A stretch of 64,000 nt of DNA from Mauremys mutica. Taxonomy: Eukaryota > Chordata > Testudines > Geoemydidae. The stretch covers positions 46,449,114-46,513,113 of the forward strand of contig NC_059079.1 in NCBI RefSeq assembly GCF_020497125.1, read 5' to 3'. Below are positions 59,692 through 64,000 of the stretch, piece after piece. The notes beneath the pieces were generated by a model. The model had not been told where the DNA came from. It saw only the letters and a program-made list of their open reading frames with translations, and searched no databases. Each line of letters begins with the position of its first letter. Position 1 is the first letter of the stretch. The position numbers and the translations under genes are program-made.

Positions 59692-62146
59692 CTATTTGGG
59701 CCCTTGAGGGGCCTTGGAAGGGGCCTGGGCTTGGTTGCGTCTGTTGCCCGATGGTCTACGGCGGTTTAGGTTAGCACACCGACTATTATAGGGCCTTGAC
59801 CTGGCCTGGGTAAAGGGCCGGTAGGGCTGTTGCCGAAATGACCTCCTCTGGGTAGCCGGTGTGTGCATACCCAAGGTGCGAATGGCAATTCGACCATCTT
59901 TGAGGGTCTGAATTCTGGAGTCCGTTTTCTCCGAGAAGAGACCCTGAGTGTCGAACGGGAGGTCTTGAAGGGAGGTGTCGAATGGGAGACCCTGAGTGTC
60001 GAACGGGAGGTCTTACCTCAGGCGGCAAGGAGGAGGACTGCAGCCAGGAGATACGCCGCATGGTCACACCAGAGGCCAGGGTTCTGGCTCCTGAGTCCGC
60101 AGAGTCCTGAGCGGCCTGGATGGAGGACCGGAAGGCTTTTTTGCCTTCTTCCAAGAGGGCCAAAACTCCTGACGTGAGGCGGTCGGGATCAGCTCCGAAA
60201 ATTTCGCCAGGGACACCAAGATGTCAAAGGTGTAACGGGCGAGAAGAGCCATCTGGTTGGCAATCCGGAGCTGGAGGCCACCCGCCGAATAGACCTTCCG
60301 GCCCAACAGGTCCATGCGCCATGCGTCTTTGGATTTTGGCGCCGGAGCGGGCTGCCCATGCCTCTCCCGGCCATTTACGGACTGTACCACGAGGGAGTCC
60401 GGAGTCGGGTGGATATAGAGGTACTCGTATCCAGTGGGCGGGACCGAGTACTTGCGCTCCACGCCACGCGCGGTGGGAGGGACGGACGCCGGTGACTGCC
60501 AGATGGTAGTGGCATTCCGCTGAATGGTGCGGATGGAGGGCAGGGCCACCCGCAGCGGGGCCTCAGCTCCAATGACGTTGGTCACCGGGTCGTCATCCTC
60601 CGGGACCTCCGCCACGGGGAGGTCGATAGCCTTCGCCACCCAGCGAAGAAGGTCTTGGTGGGCCCGCAAGTCAATAGGAGGGGGGTCTGCGGTAGAAGCC
60701 CCCGCCACCGCCTCATCCGACGAGGATGATGAGGACAGACCCTGGACCACCGCTTCTGGAGCTGGTTCTTCCAGGGGGTGTGAAGCCGCCTCGGACCCTG
60801 GACGCTGAGCGGGACCAGGTGGCGATGGGGCCTCACCCGGTGGAGATGGGGGAGGTCTGCTCACCGTGGCTTCGGGCACCCTATGTTCGGCGCCCACGTG
60901 CCTCGGGGGAAAGGGGAGACCTTGAGGCTCGTGGTAGGCCCAAGGGATCCAAAAACTCCACTGCTGCGGTCCGTGGTCCTGGCCTTGGGGGTCGGCCCGG
61001 AGATCTCTCCCGCTGCCTGCCTGAGAGGCAACTGAGGGCTGACGCGAAGGCCAAGGTGGGGCAGAGGCGCTGAACGATTGCGCCTTGGATGCGACAGTAG
61101 GTCCCTGGACGGTGCCGGTCATCGCGGTGCCGGGATGGAGAGCGGGACCAGCGACTGTTGCGGTGCCGGGAGCTTGACCGGTGCCGGGAGCTCGACCATG
61201 ACCTCGACCAACGGCGTCGGGAGCGGCTTCGGGAGTCGCGGTGCCGGGAACGGTACCGGGATCCGGACCTCCCTCGGTACCGATGGTCGGGCGACCGGGA
61301 GCGTCTCCGGGAGTGCGACCGGTACCGCGATGTTGAGCGGTACCGGGACTGCGACTGGTGCCGAGACGGGGAGCGGTACCGCGATGGTGAACGGTGCCGA
61401 GATCTGGAACGGCGTGGCGGTGACCGTCTGCGGGACCGGGAGCGGGACCAGGACCGACGTCTCTCTCGTCCGTCAGGGGAAGGTGGCCGCATCATCGCCG
61501 GCTTGCCCGCTGACTGAACGGCCCGCACCGGCGCTGCCGGGGGCCGGAGGCTCGGTGCCTCTGTGAGCTCGATGAGCTCTCTCGCCGTCGAGAATGTCTC
61601 GGGCGTGGACGGGAGCTGCAGCTCAACCGCGGTTGGCACCGGGGAGCAGGGTGGTACCGGACTCAACGGCTCTTGCGGCGCCGAAGTCGACGGTACCGTG
61701 CACGGTTTGTGCACCGCCACAGCCGGTACCGGAGTGGCCGGTGGTGGCTGGGCAAGCGGTCCTGTAGCATGCGGCTTGGAGGCCGTCTGCGCCGTCTTCC
61801 GTTTCCTCGTTGGAGAGAGGGAACGGTGCCGGGACGCCGGTGCTGGCTGCGGAGCTCGAGCAGTCTCGGTACCGGAGCGACTCGGGGCCGCCGGTGCGCC
61901 GTGCGCCGATGACGATTTCGGTGCCGCTGGGGTCGGCGCGGGAGGTTGAAGTGTCGCCTCCATAAGGAGCTGCTTTAGGCGAGTGTCCCGCTCCTTTCTA
62001 GTTCTTGGCTTAAACGCCGTGCAGATGGGACACTTATCTGGACAATGGGTCTCCCCGAGGCAGCGCAGGCAGGAGTCGTGCGGGTCCCCGACAGGCATGT
62101 GCCGCTGGCAAGCCGCACAGGGCTTAAACCCCGGTGCCTTGGGCAT
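59692..62146 (-). pseudogene. DIRS gag-like protein with Cys/His box and RS domain, frameshifted
   Basis: The structural protein that would bind element RNA. It starts at ATG 62146 with a Cys/His cluster: Cys10, Cys13, His23, Cys26, Cys29, His34, Cys39 and Cys42 (DPHDSCLRCLGETHCPDKC), typical of DIRS gag. A Pro/Ala/Ser-rich linker follows, then an Arg/Ser-rich domain at about residues 225-350 (RS, RH and RYRS repeats). The frame changes near 61115, continuing as GVERKYSVPPTGYEYLYIHP, SLVVQSVNGRERHGQPAP and LQLRIANQMALLARYTFDIL. It changes again near 60155 (MALLEEGKKAFRSS, LASGVTMRRISWLQ) and near 59865 (TPATQRRSFRQQPYRPFTQA, ending at 59692). A 48-bp in-frame duplication at about 59941-60014 repeats RPPVRHSGS. 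Confidence 0.85.
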
Positions 62147-62324
62147 GAGCCCGCACCGGTTGTGGAAGAAGAGGGGCTAAACCCCCCTAATTCCCTAACT
62201 ATACTATATCTAACTAAACTTATTCAACTAATCTAACAACTAAACTAACTTAACCAACTGTGAACACGTAGGAAATGGAGAAACGCTAGGGCTGTGGAGG
62301 TAAAGGAGCACTCCACTGTTCCAA

Positions 62325-62500
62325 CTGGCCGTCACGGGCGGTAAGAAGGAACTGAGGAGTGGACGGGCCGGCTGGGGTATATATTCAGCGCCATGGCGGC
62401 GCCACTCCAGGGGGCGCCCAGCCGGCCCGCCGGAGTTGCTAGGGTAAAAATGTTCCGAAGAGCCGTGCACGCGCGGCGCGCACACCTAACTGGAATGCAT
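62325..62500. repeat. DIRS right inverted terminal repeat, shared part
   Basis: The reverse complement of 56427-56590 with a few substitutions (for example CGTGCACGCGCGGCGCGCAC against the left copy). On the element's own strand this is the 5' end and carries the TATA-like box upstream of gag. Confidence 0.9.
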
Positions 62501-62749
62501 AGGAGCAATCACTCGAAGAAGAAGATATAAGTTCCAGGAACTCCATTTTACCCCTAAGCCAATATTGAGGACACATTCACAACATGCAGCGTCAAAACAA
62601 CAGACAAATATATACTGGAGATTCAGACCCCCAAGTTTCCCACTAAGTCATCTGGAAGCTAACGGTTGGAGGAAGAGTAAAGCATTTTTAGTGTAGGACA
62701 GTCTCCACTTCCAGTGCTGCTTCTAACAATATTTAGCCCTTCTAAGCAT

Positions 62750-63447
62750 TGTCGTGGAAAAATTGAACACACCGTTGATTTTGGGTCAGACACAGCCTGA
62801 GGCACCTTTATTAAAATGCCGATATGCATAAAGGGAAGGTCAACGTAGCCCCATGCAAAGAAGGGGGGGTAGCTGCCTTGCATAAATCACACAGCTTCAA
62901 GCTTATAAAGGTACAAACCGCAACGCGTAATCATACCTTACAAATTTTATCAGCCTTATTTGGTATAATTATCAGCAAGCCAATCAGAGCCCCACTGGGG
63001 CCGTGACTCGGACCCCCCACCATCTAAGGTTTTTCCTGTTATTGTCTCTAGAGGCTCCTGCTTTCGCCACGTCCCCCTTCTTGCGATACCTTCTCTTGCA
63101 TTATCTTATTGAGTACTAAATTACCTAATGCAATTATTTTCCAATAGAGTTGTACAATAAGCACTTTTAACTGTATTTCTACCTACTTGCGGTTTTCATT
63201 GTACAAGACTCTTCTTAAAATGCTGTTATTCTAGGTCAGGTTACCCAATTACCAGTAGGTGTGGGTTCCCTTTTTTTCCTGTTGGCCTTACGATTAAGCC
63301 ACACAGTCTCCTGATTGTGCCACACTAGCTCTTACAAATCCTGCCTATGCCTTCATGTCAAGCTGGCCTGCCATGGCCTACTGTTGCTAGCTTAGCTTGG
63401 GACACAGTTCGGGGCAAGGCATGCAGGGTCCCTGAAAATCCCCATCA
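62750..63447 (-). mobile_element. Solo LTR of an endogenous retrovirus (LTR copy 2)
   Basis: Begins TGTCGTGG and ends CCCCATCA on the plus strand, flanked by GCAT at 62746-62749 and 63448-63451. On the minus strand AATAAAGGTGCCTCAGGCTG gives the poly(A) signal. It shares with 25473-26031 the start, a CACGGTTGATTTT / CACCGTTGATTTT phrase, AGCCTGAGGC, GCCCCATGCAA, AGCTTATAAAGG and TTTTTCCTGTTATTGT. The middle differs and this copy is about 140 bp longer, so it is a sister subfamily. No viral gene is attached. Confidence 0.78.
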
Positions 63448-63451
63448 GCAT

Positions 63452-64000
63452 GTAATTTTTAAGCTGGGTTTGATAAACTTAAGATATTATTTTTCTTTAG
63501 AGTGGCGATGATTTGTCACATGATACACCACTCTGTGACAAATTCTGTCTGTAAGGAGAGAATTTTTCCTTGATTGCCAAGACAGCACCTGCTGTCCAAG
63601 TGGCATTTACAAATTCAGTGAAAGGGGCAGCTCATTTGCTATATCTGATGTGGTGAGCTGAGTGTGTTTCACAAATTCAAAGGGTCTTAACGGAGGTGCA
63701 TTGCAACCTCTGCAATGGAGCTGAAATAAAACTGTTTTTTTCAGTCCTATTAGAAACTTTGGGTGTGATCTAGGAAGGGATTGCTGAGCACTCGGCTGAC
63801 ACTGATTTCAGTGAAGATACAAATGTACTCACCTCTCTGGATGCTCAAGCCCTGTGGTTGCCCAATGAAACGAGATAACTTTGGTTTGCTTCAGGAATTA
63901 TAATTTTTTGTCATTAAATGTTTATATCCACACAGTTCAGGCTATTGTATTACATTAGATATAAAACAACAGGTCTGACAATGCCTATGTTGAGCTGACA
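63452..64000. other. No gene recognised
   Basis: Unique-looking sequence. 63780-63850 has a faint phrase of the ancient ACACTGATTTCAGTG type. Confidence 0.45.

Larger units (their letters stand above)
56373..62523 (-). mobile_element. DIRS tyrosine-recombinase retrotransposon, 6.15 kb
   Basis: A complete-looking DIRS element on the minus strand: inverted terminal repeats, gag, RT-RNase H, tyrosine recombinase and an internal complementary region at the recombinase side. There is no target duplication, as expected because insertion is by recombination. The interior is far richer in CpG than the flanks. Left boundary AAAAGACGGTTACTC (56373); right boundary ACTCGAAGAAGAA (62523). All three genes carry stops or frameshifts, so this copy is inactive, but decay is modest. 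Confidence 0.92.

Noticed and set aside
61078..61949. Plus-strand frames of 162, 119 and 128 codons (Gly/Thr-rich, Arg/Asp-rich)
   Set aside because: They are antisense shadows of the DIRS gag RS region and Pro/Ala-rich linker.

Overview
The window looks like non-coding DNA from a vertebrate, most probably a turtle (Testudines). This is inferred from the repeat community: CR1 LINEs of two ages, PIF/Harbinger transposons with many short relatives, Penelope-like elements (PLEs) with GIY-YIG ends, a tyrosine-recombinase DIRS element, MIR-type SINE scraps, solo LTRs and GC-rich repeats. Crocodilians and birds share part of this set; the DIRS plus PLE plus Harbinger combination points to turtles. 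I found no convincing host exon, tRNA, rRNA or CRISPR. Every long coding signal belongs to a transposable element, and every one of those genes is broken.

Layout. 1-2.3 kb: a GC-rich repeat, then a CR1 copy split by a short Harbinger-type element (MITE). 2.3-14 kb: AT-rich sequence with an old CR1 end, GC-rich repeats of unknown class, and simple repeats. 14.0-14.5 kb: two MITEs joined head to head as a large palindrome. 14.5-28 kb: mostly unique sequence, with an old CR1 and a solo LTR at 25.5 kb that has a 4-bp target duplication. 28.3-30.6 kb: a tiny PLE fragment with a 14-bp target duplication, and a 2.2-kb internally deleted Harbinger. 31.7-36.5 kb: MITEs, an old CR1 tail, and a 3.3-kb CR1 that retains endonuclease and reverse transcriptase.

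37.7-42.5 kb: a 3.96-kb Harbinger element with a DDE transposase on + and a Myb/SANT-like partner gene on -. Its right end and flank were then duplicated in tandem (about 714 bp). 42.5-53.3 kb: mostly unique sequence, with MIR scraps, a long CA repeat and a small hairpin PLE. 53.3-55.3 kb: a PLE inserted as an inverted-repeat composite with a single 13-bp target duplication. 56.4-62.5 kb: a DIRS retrotransposon on -, with both inverted terminal repeats, an internal complementary region, gag, RT-RNase H and tyrosine recombinase. 62.75-63.45 kb: a second solo LTR of the same family as the first.

How the parts work together. In Harbinger elements the transposase and the Myb-like protein act as a pair on the terminal repeats, and the deleted copies and MITEs share those ends. 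In DIRS elements, gag packages RNA, RT-RNase H makes cDNA, the ends and the internal complementary region template a circle, and the recombinase inserts it. PLEs and CR1s prime reverse transcription at a nicked target. All copies here carry stops, frameshifts or deletions, so they are fossils. Several stops fit CGA-to-TGA decay.
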